A stretch of 46,329 nucleotides of DNA from an uncultured Planctomycetales bacterium (GTDB lineage: Bacteria; Planctomycetota; Planctomycetia; Isosphaerales; Isosphaeraceae): assembly GCA_903926465.1 (NCBI GenBank), contig CAIYJE010000174.1, positions 1 to 46,329 of the forward strand. Reading direction: 5' to 3'. The position numbers and the translations under genes are program-made. How positions within the stretch are numbered: the stretch's first letter is position 1; every line of letters starts with the position of its first letter. Below are positions 37,166 to 45,671 of the stretch, piece by piece. Under the pieces are notes generated by a model, which did not search any database, was not told the origin of the DNA, and saw nothing but the letters and a program-made list of their open reading frames with translations.

Positions 37166-37666
37166 ATGAATCCGCTGCTGGAGTTCTCTGCTGGAGTGAT
37201 CCCCTACCGCGTTGAGGCGGACGGTTCGCTGTCTTTTTTGATTTTGCATTCTGCGACCGTGAGAAACCCCCGAGCCCGCTGGGAATTTCCCAAGGGCGGC
37301 ATGGAGCCTGGGGAAACCCCAAGACAGACGGCGGCGCGAGAGTTCTTGGAAGAAACTAGCCTGACGGAGTGGGGCTTCCGTGAAGGGTTTGAACGGAACC
37401 TGTCTTACACCTACCTGCGACGCGGCCGAAAAGTCTTGAAGTCGGTGATGTATTACGTGGTTGAGGTTTACGACTGCTCCAATCTCGCCCGGTCGTTCGA
37501 ACATACCGAAGACCCTTACGGACACTGGTGTCGCTGGGGCTCGTTCTCAGAAACCATGTCTCTGCTGTACCATGCGAAGATCCGCCAGCTCTTCGCCGAG
37601 GCCGATATCTGGATCCGAGATCAGATTTTGCCGGTCACCACCACATTGACCCCCACCCCCCGTTAA
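37166..37666 (+). CDS. Nudix hydrolase
   Basis: 166 residues from ATG 37166. FSAGVIPYRVEADGSLSFLIL is the N-terminal strand, and the Nudix box reads GGMEPGETPRQTAAREFLEE followed by TSL, with the usual Gly before the last hydrophobic residue replaced by Ser. EFPKGG and the WGSF..T end resemble diadenosine-polyphosphate (Ap4A-type) hydrolases such as NUDT2-like enzymes. It would hydrolyse nucleoside diphosphate-linked substrates with Mg2+. Nudix and tmk are 57 bases apart and probably co-transcribed, which suggests a nucleotide-pool role. Confidence 0.9.
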   Translation: MNPLLEFSAGVIPYRVEADGSLSFLILHSATVRNPRARWEFPKGGMEPGETPRQTAAREFLEETSLTEWGFREGFERNLSYTYLRRGRKVLKSVMYYVVEVYDCSNLARSFEHTEDPYGHWCRWGSFSETMSLLYHAKIRQLFAEADIWIRDQILPVTTTLTPTPR

Positions 37667-37723
37667 ACAAACAGCTTCTCTGATGGCGACCGGTTCGCCC
37701 TGCCTCGGGTGGAAGACGCACAT

Positions 37724-38398
37724 ATGCATAGCCAGGTTAGCTCCGGGGTTCACAAGGTTTCGCCTGATCGTGGTCTGTTCCTCTCGCTTGATGGCCCAGA
37801 TGGTGGCGGTAAGTCCTCGCAGGTTGCCCGGCTCGCGGAATGGATTCAAGCGCAGGGATTCACGGTCACGCTTTGCCGTGATCCTGGCGGTACTGCGCTT
37901 GGTGATCGGATCCGAGCCTTGCTGCTGGCTCAGAACGACACGGTTTCGATTTCCCTTGAAGCCGAGATGTTGCTTTACATGGCCAGTCGGGCCCAGCTGG
38001 TTGTCGAGCAGATCAGGCCGGCGCTCCAGGCAGGTCATGTGGTGGTTTGTGATCGGTATCTGCTGGCGAATGTGGTTTATCAGGGACATGCGGGCGGGCT
38101 AGCGGTGGACGATCTTTGGAACGTGGGGCGGATTGCTACGGGTGGCTTGATGCCACACCTTACGCTGGTACTGGATGTCCCCCCAGAAGTGGCAGCCAGG
38201 CGGATTGGGGTCCCGCGAGACCGCCTGGAGGCACGCGGGGAGGAATACCACCGTCGCGTTCGGTCGGGCTTTCTGCGAGCATTGAAAACTTACCCGGCAC
38301 CATTTCGACTGATCGATGCCAACGTCGAGCCTGACCTGGTTGCCGCCAAAATTCAAAATGAGGTGGCGCATGCCCTGGGGATCCGTTCGCGGGCATGA
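37724..38398 (+). CDS. tmk: Thymidylate kinase
   Basis: 224 residues from ATG 37724, with GGAAG 8 bases upstream (a GTG at 37709 is less likely). P-loop LDGPDGGGKSSQ, the DR-like RDPGGT motif, VVCDRYLLANVVYQG (the DRY segment) and LTLVLDVPPEVAARRI are all present. It phosphorylates dTMP to dTDP. The usual LID-region arginines appear in RIGVPRDRLEARGEEYHRR. Its 3' end overlaps the start of holB by 29 bases, the classic bacterial tmk-holB arrangement. Confidence 0.96.
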   Translation: MHSQVSSGVHKVSPDRGLFLSLDGPDGGGKSSQVARLAEWIQAQGFTVTLCRDPGGTALGDRIRALLLAQNDTVSISLEAEMLLYMASRAQLVVEQIRPALQAGHVVVCDRYLLANVVYQGHAGGLAVDDLWNVGRIATGGLMPHLTLVLDVPPEVAARRIGVPRDRLEARGEEYHRRVRSGFLRALKTYPAPFRLIDANVEPDLVAAKIQNEVAHALGIRSRA

Positions 38399-39428
38399 CC
38401 GTCTGGTGGCAGAGTTGCGTCGCACGCTCACCTTGGGCCGGCTTCCGCATGCCTTTTTATTTGTGGGTCCAGAAGGTGTTGGTAAACATCTGTTCGCCCT
38501 CACGCTGGCTCAGGCACTGCTTTGTGAGCGGGCAGAACCGAATGAACTCAACCCGTGTGGAGTCTGCCCGGCTTGTCTTCAGGTCCAGGCAAAATCTCAC
38601 CCCGACCTGCTTTTGGCCGCCAGGCCCGCAGAGAAGCATGAATTGCCGATCCAGGTCATCCGCGACCTGTGTGGTGAGCTAGCTCTACGCCCAATGCGTG
38701 GTGGGCATCGAGTTGCGATTGTGGATGATGCGGATCACCTGAGCGAGGAAGCGTCAAACGCCTTCCTCAAAACCCTGGAGGAACCGCCCCCAGGTTCTGT
38801 GTTGATCCTGCTTGGAAGTACCCCCGAGGCCCAGCTTGATACGGTGGTTTCTCGGTGCCGGGTGCTCAGATTTGATCCACTTTCTGAGTCGGATGTGGTG
38901 CAAATCTTGATGGAGCAGGCCGTGGCGGACGATCCCGAACACGCCAAGCGGGTGGCCAGCCATGGCGAGGGGAGTGTCAAGCGTGCGATCGCCTTGGCAA
39001 ACCCAGAGCTGGATTCGTTCCGCAGAAGCTTACTGGACGAACTGGCAAACCCGCGACCCTTTGATGCGCCGGCCATGGCTTCGCGGATAGAAACCTTTGT
39101 GAAGGAAGCGGGCAAAGAGAGTGTGTTGCACCGCGAGCGAGCGAGCGTACTGGCCAATGAACTGGCGCGGTTTTTCCGCAATGTGCTCTGGGAAACTGCC
39201 GGCCTAACTGCCCCATCCCCTGACCCTGGAGATCGGCAGGCAGCCGCCTTACTGGCGCAGAGGCTTGAGCCTGAAGATGTCTTCCTGCTCGCCGATCGGT
39301 GCCTGGAGGCCGACTATCACATCAAGCGCAAACTCTACATGCCGCTCATTTTGACAGCCTTGGTGGTCGATCTTGCGAGTCTGATCCATCCTCCCCGATC
39401 CTCGGGCCAGAGCCGGGACCAGGGTTAA
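38370..39428 (+). CDS. holB: DNA polymerase III subunit delta prime
   Basis: 352 residues from ATG 38370, which lies inside tmk and is preceded by GAGGTGG. Walker A-like GPEGVGKHLFA, zinc cysteines in NPCGVCPACL, VAIVDDADHLSEEASNAFLK (Walker B region) and LLGSTPEAQLDTVVSRCRVLRF (sensor 1 and SRC) identify an AAA+ clamp-loader subunit. It helps load the beta clamp during replication. The C-terminal ~120 residues are the helical collar domain. It is the last gene of the operon; a small hairpin follows at 39470. Confidence 0.93.
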   Translation: MPWGSVRGHDRLVAELRRTLTLGRLPHAFLFVGPEGVGKHLFALTLAQALLCERAEPNELNPCGVCPACLQVQAKSHPDLLLAARPAEKHELPIQVIRDLCGELALRPMRGGHRVAIVDDADHLSEEASNAFLKTLEEPPPGSVLILLGSTPEAQLDTVVSRCRVLRFDPLSESDVVQILMEQAVADDPEHAKRVASHGEGSVKRAIALANPELDSFRRSLLDELANPRPFDAPAMASRIETFVKEAGKESVLHRERASVLANELARFFRNVLWETAGLTAPSPDPGDRQAAALLAQRLEPEDVFLLADRCLEADYHIKRKLYMPLILTALVVDLASLIHPPRSSGQSRDQG

Positions 39429-39469
39429 GCTACGTACGCAGTCGCTGGTGGCCAGGCAAGTTCAGAGGC

Positions 39470-39489
39470 GTTGGTGAAAGTTCACCAAC
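39470..39489. terminator. 9-bp hairpin between convergent genes
   Basis: GTTGGTGAA, AG, TTCACCAAC, ending directly before the stop of the minus-strand lipoprotein gene. There is no T-run; it may serve both holB and the lipoprotein gene. Confidence 0.5.
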
Positions 39490-39490
39490 T

Positions 39491-39967
39491 TCAATCGAGT
39501 GCTGGCGGAGTTTCGATAGGGCTGTCTGCTGGATTCGCTGGTGGCGGGCTGAGCGGAGGCTCGGCGGGAAGGTTGGGCTTGGGCTCAGCCGGCATCTCTG
39601 GCAACTCCAGATTTGCCTCGGCAGGAATGGCGGGAGGGCTGACCTTTTCCTGAGCGGGGGTCAGTGTAGTACGTCCCTCAGGCGGAGTAGGAGCAGCATC
39701 CGACCCTGTGAAAGGTCCAGGTGAGGCCGTGGCTGGAGCGCTGACCATGGGGGCGGGAGCCGCAACCATGGGTACGTGCATCTGAGTGGCGGCCGTGGTT
39801 GAATCTACGGCGGCAAGTTCGGAACCGGCCCAGGGGGTATAAGAGCCCTGTGCGTATCGGCTGGAACTGCTCCGCGGAAAGTCGTCGCACGTGTCGCAAT
39901 GGGCACAGCCAACGGCAAGCAATGCTGCGGCTGCCGGAGTTGCCAGCCACCACTTTGACCGTGACAT
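39491..39967 (-). CDS. Proline-rich lipoprotein
   Basis: 158 residues from ATG 39967 with AAGGA 7 bases upstream. The signal MSRSKWWLATPAAAALLAVGC ends in a lipobox (AVGC, Cys 21), followed by AHCDTCDD with two more cysteines. The rest is Pro/Ala/Glu-rich and apparently disordered (PAEANLELPEMPAEP, LPAEPPLSPPPANPAD). No domain recognised. It may be a spacer-like envelope lipoprotein. Confidence 0.65.
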   Translation of the reverse strand: MSRSKWWLATPAAAALLAVGCAHCDTCDDFPRSSSSRYAQGSYTPWAGSELAAVDSTTAATQMHVPMVAAPAPMVSAPATASPGPFTGSDAAPTPPEGRTTLTPAQEKVSPPAIPAEANLELPEMPAEPKPNLPAEPPLSPPPANPADSPIETPPALD

Positions 39968-40690
39968 CAATGTATCCTTTCCGGAAAGGGCGAGCACGCC
40001 AGAACAGCGCGGGGCCGACTTTGCCCACCCACGTTCGGCTTCGTATGTCTTCCATCGGCGGTTCGACCGGGATTCATTCAACGGTTTCTGAATTTGGTCA
40101 GGCGATTGGTTTGGGTTGTTCGGGTGAGTGAAAATGGGAAATCTGGAGCGGTTGGCTTGGGCGGGTATGAGGCTGAGCCTCGAAGGACCGATTCAGGCGG
40201 CGAGCCAGGTGGTGGGGGTTGAGTCCAACTTGGGCAAGCGTGCTGGATGGCGGGATGCCAGGTTCTCGTCTTATGCCGGTGGTGAATGCCTGTGTCTTGT
40301 GGGTCACCATGCTGAGCTGGATCGTGTGGTGTAGAGCCGCAGAATGTTTCCTGAATTCAACCCAATCGAATCGTTCTTCTTGGATGTGTTTGAATCCAGG
40401 TTCCGGATCTGTTTGCCTGGGATTCCAGCAGTTTTTGCGTTCGGGCTCGCTCATTCTCCTCTGGGAGTACGGGTGCGGCCCAAGGCTCAAGCTCTGGTAC
40501 GTGGGGTGCTTTGTCCCTCATTTAGCCTCGCAGAGTTGACGCGGCTTCATATACGACCTAGCTTTCAAAAGATTCATGGCCCAACCGTGGCCTGACCCCG
40601 GACGCTGCTTCCGGTGGAAACGAAATACGCGTGGTCGTTCATGTAAGTGAATGACGATAAGAGCTTTCGCACCCTAAGTCGAGCCTGCTC
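39968..40690. other. Gene-poor divergent spacer
   Basis: About 720 bases between the divergent lipoprotein and sigma-factor genes. The minus-strand frame 40098-40490 has no ribosome site or motif and looks like chance. No RNA gene seen. Confidence 0.4.
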
Positions 40691-41530
40691 ATGAGTTCTC
40701 GTGTACATGGTCGTTCTGCACATGGACAGACCGGGCTTCAGTGGTATCTCCGGGAGATCAATCAGACCCCCCTGCTCACTCAGGTTGAAGAGCGTGAGCT
40801 GGCAGAGCGGGTGGCGCTGGGTGACCCCGTGGCGAGAGATCTGATGGTTCGCGCCAATCTTCGACTTGTGGTCAATATTGCCCGTAACTATACGGATAAG
40901 CGTTTGAACCTGGAGGACCTGATTGAAGAAGGTAATCTTGGTTTGATGCGTGCGGTTGAGGGGTTTGATCCGGGGATGTCGGTCCGGTTTAGCACGTATG
41001 CCAGTTACTGGATCAAGCAATCGATCCGGCGGGCCGTGATGAATCAAGGGAAAGCGATCCGACTACCCGCGTACATGGTCACACTTCTGAGTAAATGGCG
41101 TCGCGCTTCCGTGGTGCTCGCCGATCGACTTGGCCGGCAGCCTACGAGCGAAGAAATTGGTCGGGCTCTCAAGCTTTCGGTCAAGAAGGTTGGAATTGTG
41201 GTCAAGGCGTTGAAGGTCAACAATCTCTCGCTCCAGCTTGAAAGTGGCGGAGAGGATGGAATTGTGCTGGATGAGATTCTGACCGACGACCGATCGCTGA
41301 CCCCCGATGAAACGATTATCCAGGCCGACGAACTGGCCCGTGTTTTTGAACGCATGGTACACCTTGACCCCCGTGAGCGTGAGGTGATCCGGTTGCGCTA
41401 TGGCATTGGGGTAGAGAATGCACTGACCTTGCGTGAGATTGGCGAACGGTTGAATCTCACGCGTGAGCGGGTGCGCCAGCTTGAACGGGTGGCTCGCCGC
41501 AAGCTTACCGATCCGGAGTTCATGGACTGA
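40691..41530 (+). CDS. Sigma-70 family RNA polymerase sigma factor (group 2-like)
   Basis: 279 residues. Region 1.2 (LQWYLREINQTPLLTQVEE) is followed by region 2 (NLEDLIEEGNLGLMRAVEGF, then RFSTYASYWIKQSIRRAV), region 3 (~120-190) and region 4 with LDPREREVIRLRYG and the HTH LTRERVRQLE. Region 1.1 is absent and the total length is much shorter than a primary RpoD, so it is probably a group 2 or 3 sigma directing an accessory regulon. Regions 2.4 and 4.2 are intact, so it should recognise RpoD-like promoters. It is monocistronic, with a terminator 33 bases downstream. Confidence 0.92.
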   Translation: MSSRVHGRSAHGQTGLQWYLREINQTPLLTQVEERELAERVALGDPVARDLMVRANLRLVVNIARNYTDKRLNLEDLIEEGNLGLMRAVEGFDPGMSVRFSTYASYWIKQSIRRAVMNQGKAIRLPAYMVTLLSKWRRASVVLADRLGRQPTSEEIGRALKLSVKKVGIVVKALKVNNLSLQLESGGEDGIVLDEILTDDRSLTPDETIIQADELARVFERMVHLDPREREVIRLRYGIGVENALTLREIGERLNLTRERVRQLERVARRKLTDPEFMD

Positions 41531-41562
41531 GAGCAGAGCCTTTCAAACGACGGAATCTCCTG

Positions 41563-41596
41563 GATCCTCCTCGCCCACGCAGTGAGGATCTCTTTT
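41563..41596 (+). terminator. Rho-independent terminator of the sigma-factor gene
   Basis: GATCCTC and GAGGATC form a 7-bp stem around a 14-base loop, followed by TCTTTT, 33 bases past the stop. Confidence 0.6.
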
Positions 41597-42428
41597 CGGC
41601 TAGCAATAAGATCACCTTGGCTGATTTCTCGCAGGTAGTAGCGGTTGCTTGGTTCGAACTGGTTTGATGCGAGGATGTCGAGTGTAAGTTGGTGGAGCGA
41701 TGTGACCTTATCTATCGGTTTGCATCCTCCGCGATCACCAGCTGATCGAAGCCGTTATCAAAAGCTTATGAAGAGCTCTACGGCCGCCCAGGGTCAACCG
41801 CTATCCGAGGGCGATTGATCCTGGGTTTGGAAAATGCCCGCCTGATATCCAATCACCCTGGGTTCCTGGAACGGTTCTGATGGTTGATGGGCGGAGTGGG
41901 ATGCAGCCCAATGCACTGCTTTCGCCGTTTGGTAAAGCCATCGCCGTGCTGGTCGAGCGTATCGCCTGGGGAGCTCCTGTCCCCCTCCCCCCTATGTAAA
42001 GCGGCCAGCTCAGGTAACCAAGGCAGGGTCGCTGTCGTTCACGGTTGGTCAGACTGCGTGAGAACTTCGCCTCAACCCATGATCCTGAGCGTGCATCGAC
42101 GCTTCGGCCATGATGCCGGGTGGTGGCTGAGTCAAAGGGTTCGTATCAGATTGGTAGGCACCGGCCTGTTCGCTTTTGTTCCAGACTCTGCTGGATGTCT
42201 CGTTATGGAAACTCATCTATGTAGCAATTGATCAGCATCAGTTGGAGGGGGTCTGAGCATGTTCCATTGTGACTGTGGCGGCTTGTTTTTCAGGTTGACT
42301 GGTAACTAGCGTCAGATGCAGGCCTTGGACAGTCCTCGGCTTGACGATCGAGGCACCGCCCGTAGACGACGTCATGTTTAGTCGTCACGTCTGTTTTTTC
42401 GTCACTTCGCCGCGAAAGGATCTGTTTT
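41597..42428. other. Long leader/spacer before the beta-repeat protein
   Basis: About 830 bases. A 39-codon frame at 41880-41999 and a longer one at 41884-42231 have no family motif; neither is called. The stretch just before 42429 has AAAGGA 8 bases from the ATG of the next gene. Confidence 0.4.
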
Positions 42429-44426
42429 ATGCGTATTCAACCACGTCATCGCAACCGTTGTCGCACCCTGTCCATGGATGTTCTGGAAGGTCGACAGCTG
42501 CTTGCAGGCAACGTGACTGCGGCACTCTGGCCATTGGGTTCCGCCAACTTGCAGATCAATCTCAGTACCACTCTGAATCAGTCGATCACGATTTCCCAGC
42601 CATCTGCGGGGATTATCCGTGTCGCCGGTGATCGAATTGCATCGCCCCCTGATGTGACGCTTGTCAACTCGGTCGGCTACACCGACTTTGCCGCCAGTTC
42701 CGTTTCCTCCATCACCGTCAGTACGTATGCTGGGGTTTCTGCTACCGGCAACCAGACCGTGAACCTCAACACTCTCAAGATCTCTGGTAAGCTTGATATT
42801 ACGCTTGGGTCTGGTGTGGATACCGTTAACTCAAGCGATGTTCAAACCGGACAGCTCAATATCACGGGCGCCTTGGCCGGCGTCAAAGCCAACACGTTCA
42901 CCCTGAGAAATACGATGACTGGTGCCTCAACCATCAAGGGTGGTTCTGGTATCGACAAGATCTCACTGCTTGGCGGTACGTTTGGAACCACATCCATTTC
43001 TACCGCCGGAAACGCCAGCGACTTTGTAACCGTCGGTGCTTCCACGGCCTTGCCTACCAGTCCAGCCAAGCCAATCACACTGGCCCAGTTGGCCATCACC
43101 GAAGGTAACGGAAATAACACGATCAACGTGACTTCGCCGTCGATCACCAATACCGCGAATATCACGGTTGGCAACGGCACCAACAAAATTACGATGGACA
43201 ATTCCGCTTTCGGTTCATCGGTCATTGTGGCCGGTTCTGGCAGCAACGCCATTGACGTTAGCAATAACTCCGTCAAGAAGGTCGGTGGTCTCAGCGTGAC
43301 TTCGGGCCTTGGCGCTACCAGCCGCCAGGCTGTGAACGTCTCCGGGAACTCAATCCCACTGGGCCCGCTGACACTGAACCTTGGTAACCAGGTGTCGATG
43401 TTATCGCCAACGGCTTCAACGCTCGATGCCGTCAGTAACACGGTAGGCAAGTTACTCAAGGTTACGGTGGGCGACAACTTCGGCACCCTCAATCTCAAGG
43501 GGAATCTGGCACTGGCGGGTGAGTTGATCAATGCGGGTAACAGCACGACTGGAGCCATCGCAGATACGGTCACGGGCGTCCAGAACCTGACTGTGGGTCT
43601 GAACAGTAACCTGACGGTCTCCAAGACCGTTTCTGGTGACCAAGCCATTATGGCTGGCAACGCCAGCCTGGTGTCGGTCAGCAGCACCGTCTCCGGATAT
43701 CAGGAGATCACCGTTGGTGACAACTCCACGCTGTCCGTGAGTAGCGCAGTCGGCGGAGGCCAGGTACTATCAGGTGCCAACTCTGTGAATGTTGCTGTTA
43801 CGGGTTCCGTTGGTTCTGATTCTACACTCCCAAATAGAGACCAGACGATCAACTTGGGGAATCTCAGCACACTGAATGATGCGGTTGCAAGTTTCGGTGG
43901 TGACGTGTCGGTAACCGCCGGAGATCAGGCGACCGTGATTCTGGGTGACCCTACCTTGGTTGCTGGAATTCTGGCTCCTAAGAGTGATATCGTAATCAGC
44001 GTTGGTAGCTTTGCGGTTGAAGTTGCGGTTGAGAACACGACCTGCAATACCCTGGCGATCATGGGCGGTGATGGTAGCGCTGACCCAAGTGCCCCCACGT
44101 TCTATCTGTTGACCGGGGATGTGATTACCGGCGAAGACGCCTCCGGGAATGGCTTGGACCTTCGCTTTGGCGATGGGAACAACCTCGTCCAGCTTGGTAC
44201 TTATGTTGATCCTCTTAACGCCGTGACCCCTCAGGATTCCATGATTATTGATAACGGGATCAATATCCTGGCTGGCGCCGCTGGTGTTGCCAATGTTTAT
44301 GTCGCCAACACGAGTGCGGGTTATGGCACCATTGATGGCGGTTCCTCACTCGGTGATTATTACGATCTTGGTGGCAATACGGTGAACTGGGTCGTCCAGA
44401 AGTTTCATCGTGAATTTTATATCTGA
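42429..44426 (+). CDS. Secreted beta-repeat protein with planctomycete LEGRQLLA leader
   Basis: 665 residues, ATG with AAAGGA upstream. The N-terminus is basic (MRIQPRHRNRCRTL) and followed by MDVLEGRQLLAGN, the LExRxLLA-type motif that marks many exported planctomycete proteins. The rest is Ser/Thr/Asn/Gly-rich and almost free of Cys, with repeated strand patterns such as NTINVTSPSITNTANITVGNG, ITVGDNSTLSVSSAV and LNLGNQVSM, consistent with a right-handed beta-solenoid. No enzyme motif is visible. It is likely a surface or extracellular adhesin-type protein. A very strong terminator follows at 44474. Confidence 0.75.
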   Translation: MRIQPRHRNRCRTLSMDVLEGRQLLAGNVTAALWPLGSANLQINLSTTLNQSITISQPSAGIIRVAGDRIASPPDVTLVNSVGYTDFAASSVSSITVSTYAGVSATGNQTVNLNTLKISGKLDITLGSGVDTVNSSDVQTGQLNITGALAGVKANTFTLRNTMTGASTIKGGSGIDKISLLGGTFGTTSISTAGNASDFVTVGASTALPTSPAKPITLAQLAITEGNGNNTINVTSPSITNTANITVGNGTNKITMDNSAFGSSVIVAGSGSNAIDVSNNSVKKVGGLSVTSGLGATSRQAVNVSGNSIPLGPLTLNLGNQVSMLSPTASTLDAVSNTVGKLLKVTVGDNFGTLNLKGNLALAGELINAGNSTTGAIADTVTGVQNLTVGLNSNLTVSKTVSGDQAIMAGNASLVSVSSTVSGYQEITVGDNSTLSVSSAVGGGQVLSGANSVNVAVTGSVGSDSTLPNRDQTINLGNLSTLNDAVASFGGDVSVTAGDQATVILGDPTLVAGILAPKSDIVISVGSFAVEVAVENTTCNTLAIMGGDGSADPSAPTFYLLTGDVITGEDASGNGLDLRFGDGNNLVQLGTYVDPLNAVTPQDSMIIDNGINILAGAAGVANVYVANTSAGYGTIDGGSSLGDYYDLGGNTVNWVVQKFHREFYI

Positions 44427-44473
44427 TTCGGCGTGCCAGTTGCTCGCTGGCCTGGCGAACTGACGTTGTACCT

Positions 44474-44510
44474 AAGACCCTGTCCCTTCTGGGACAGGGT
44501 CTTTTATTTT
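44474..44510 (+). terminator. Strong Rho-independent terminator
   Basis: AAGACCCTGTCCC, TTCT, GGGACAGGGTCTT is a 13-bp perfect stem with a 4-base loop, running into TTTTATTTT, 48 bases past the stop. Confidence 0.95.
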
Positions 44511-44695
44511 GTCGTCACACAGATTGTGTTACGCATTGTTTAACACTACCGATCATAAGAAACGGTGGCGAAATGAACCTTCACTCGCGATCAGCCAAAG
44601 CTTTCATTGAACCATACTGAATTCTGGTCCATTCACCGCTCGTGAGTGCAGGTAGATGTTGTGATGTTGTCAACGCATTCCAGATCGGCCCGGTC

Positions 44696-44743
44696 CCCCT
44701 CATCTGGCCGTTCCGGCTACCTGCTCCCGCAGTGCGGGAGAAG
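44696..44743 (+). repeat. REP-like palindrome, copy 1
   Basis: Begins CCCCTCATCTGGCC and contains the palindrome CTCCCGCAGTGCGGGAG, ending AAG. It matches the reverse complement of copy 2 over ~45 bases with a few differences. Confidence 0.6.
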
Positions 44744-44847
44744 CCAGGACAGGCCAGCCCAGGGCTTCTCTGGTACGTGTTGTGGTATAAGATCTGGCAA
44801 ATACTCGCGTGTTCAATCTACCAATGTCGAACCGGAGGTCTTAACTG

Positions 44848-44893
44848 CTTCTCCCGCGTGCGGGAGACGGTGGCCGAAGGCCGGATGAGGGCG
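44848..44893 (-). repeat. REP-like palindrome, copy 2 (inverted)
   Basis: Read on the minus strand it begins CGCCCTCATCCGGCC and carries the palindrome CTCCCGCACGCGGGAG. Opposite orientation to copy 1, 104 bases away. Confidence 0.6.
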
Positions 44894-45671
44894 TTTTCTC
44901 CGAGAAACCGTTGTGACAAGAAGTCAAACGAACGATCATCCGAGCCCTTCTTCATTTCGCCATCGTTTCTAAGTTGATGGTTGCACGAATCTTCGAGTTC
45001 TGTTCTTTGTGCTTCGCTCGGTCTCAAGACTCGACTTGAGCAGTAGAGTGACTTTGAATGAATCTCCGATGGGTCCAGGGCAAAGCCGGTATGTCTCGAT
45101 GGCCAAAGGCCAGATTCAAGACGATCTCTGGGTCCAATCGTATCTGTCGCGGGCGTCCTACCTACTTTTCATCTTCCAATTCAGGCCAGCGGCCCTCACC
45201 AAAACGAGACACTGTCCGCGAACGTATCGCTACGGGGCTTCAGGCCTACGCCCAGACACTTCTGGATGAACGTGCGAGTAACGCCTCAGTAGTGAATTGG
45301 AAACTTATAGTGGTTCACGTTCGGGTTGCACACACAAACAACCCCAGGAAACAGCCGGGCGTGGCTATCCCACAGGTGCAACCCAATCCTTAACCGCTGT
45401 ACGTGTTACTTGCAACGCTCCATAAGCCATAACGAGTTAATGTATAACCAAAGGATAAGCGCAGACGCCTTGAAACTGCCGGAGCCAGTCTGTTTGTGGA
45501 GTTGGCTTTCCCTTCCCCATGGTCGATGACACTAGGCGTGATCGAGGGCTTGGCCAAAGTGTGGAGTGGCGGAAGGCCTATCGACCTCGGAATACCCGAA
45601 AACCGCGAGCTTCCAGACGTGCACTTGTCAACATTTCCGCGTGATGCATGATCAGGATCGGAGTGACGACC
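44894..45671. other. Spacer with an uncalled frame
   Basis: About 780 bases. A plus frame at 45058-45393 includes RPSPKRDTVRERIATGLQAY and LLDERASN, which look protein-like, but there is no clear start or ribosome site; it could be a decayed gene. No other feature seen. Confidence 0.35.

Noticed and set aside
40098-40490. 130-codon minus-strand frame in a spacer
   Set aside because: No ribosome site, biased His/Pro-rich composition and no domain; likely chance.
41880-41999. 39-codon frame before the beta-repeat gene
   Set aside because: Weak ribosome site, no hydrophobic or basic signature and no terminator; not distinguishable from chance.
42842-43687. 281-codon minus-strand frame
   Set aside because: Lies wholly inside the repeat-rich beta-solenoid gene; low complexity with no ribosome site, a shadow of the real frame.
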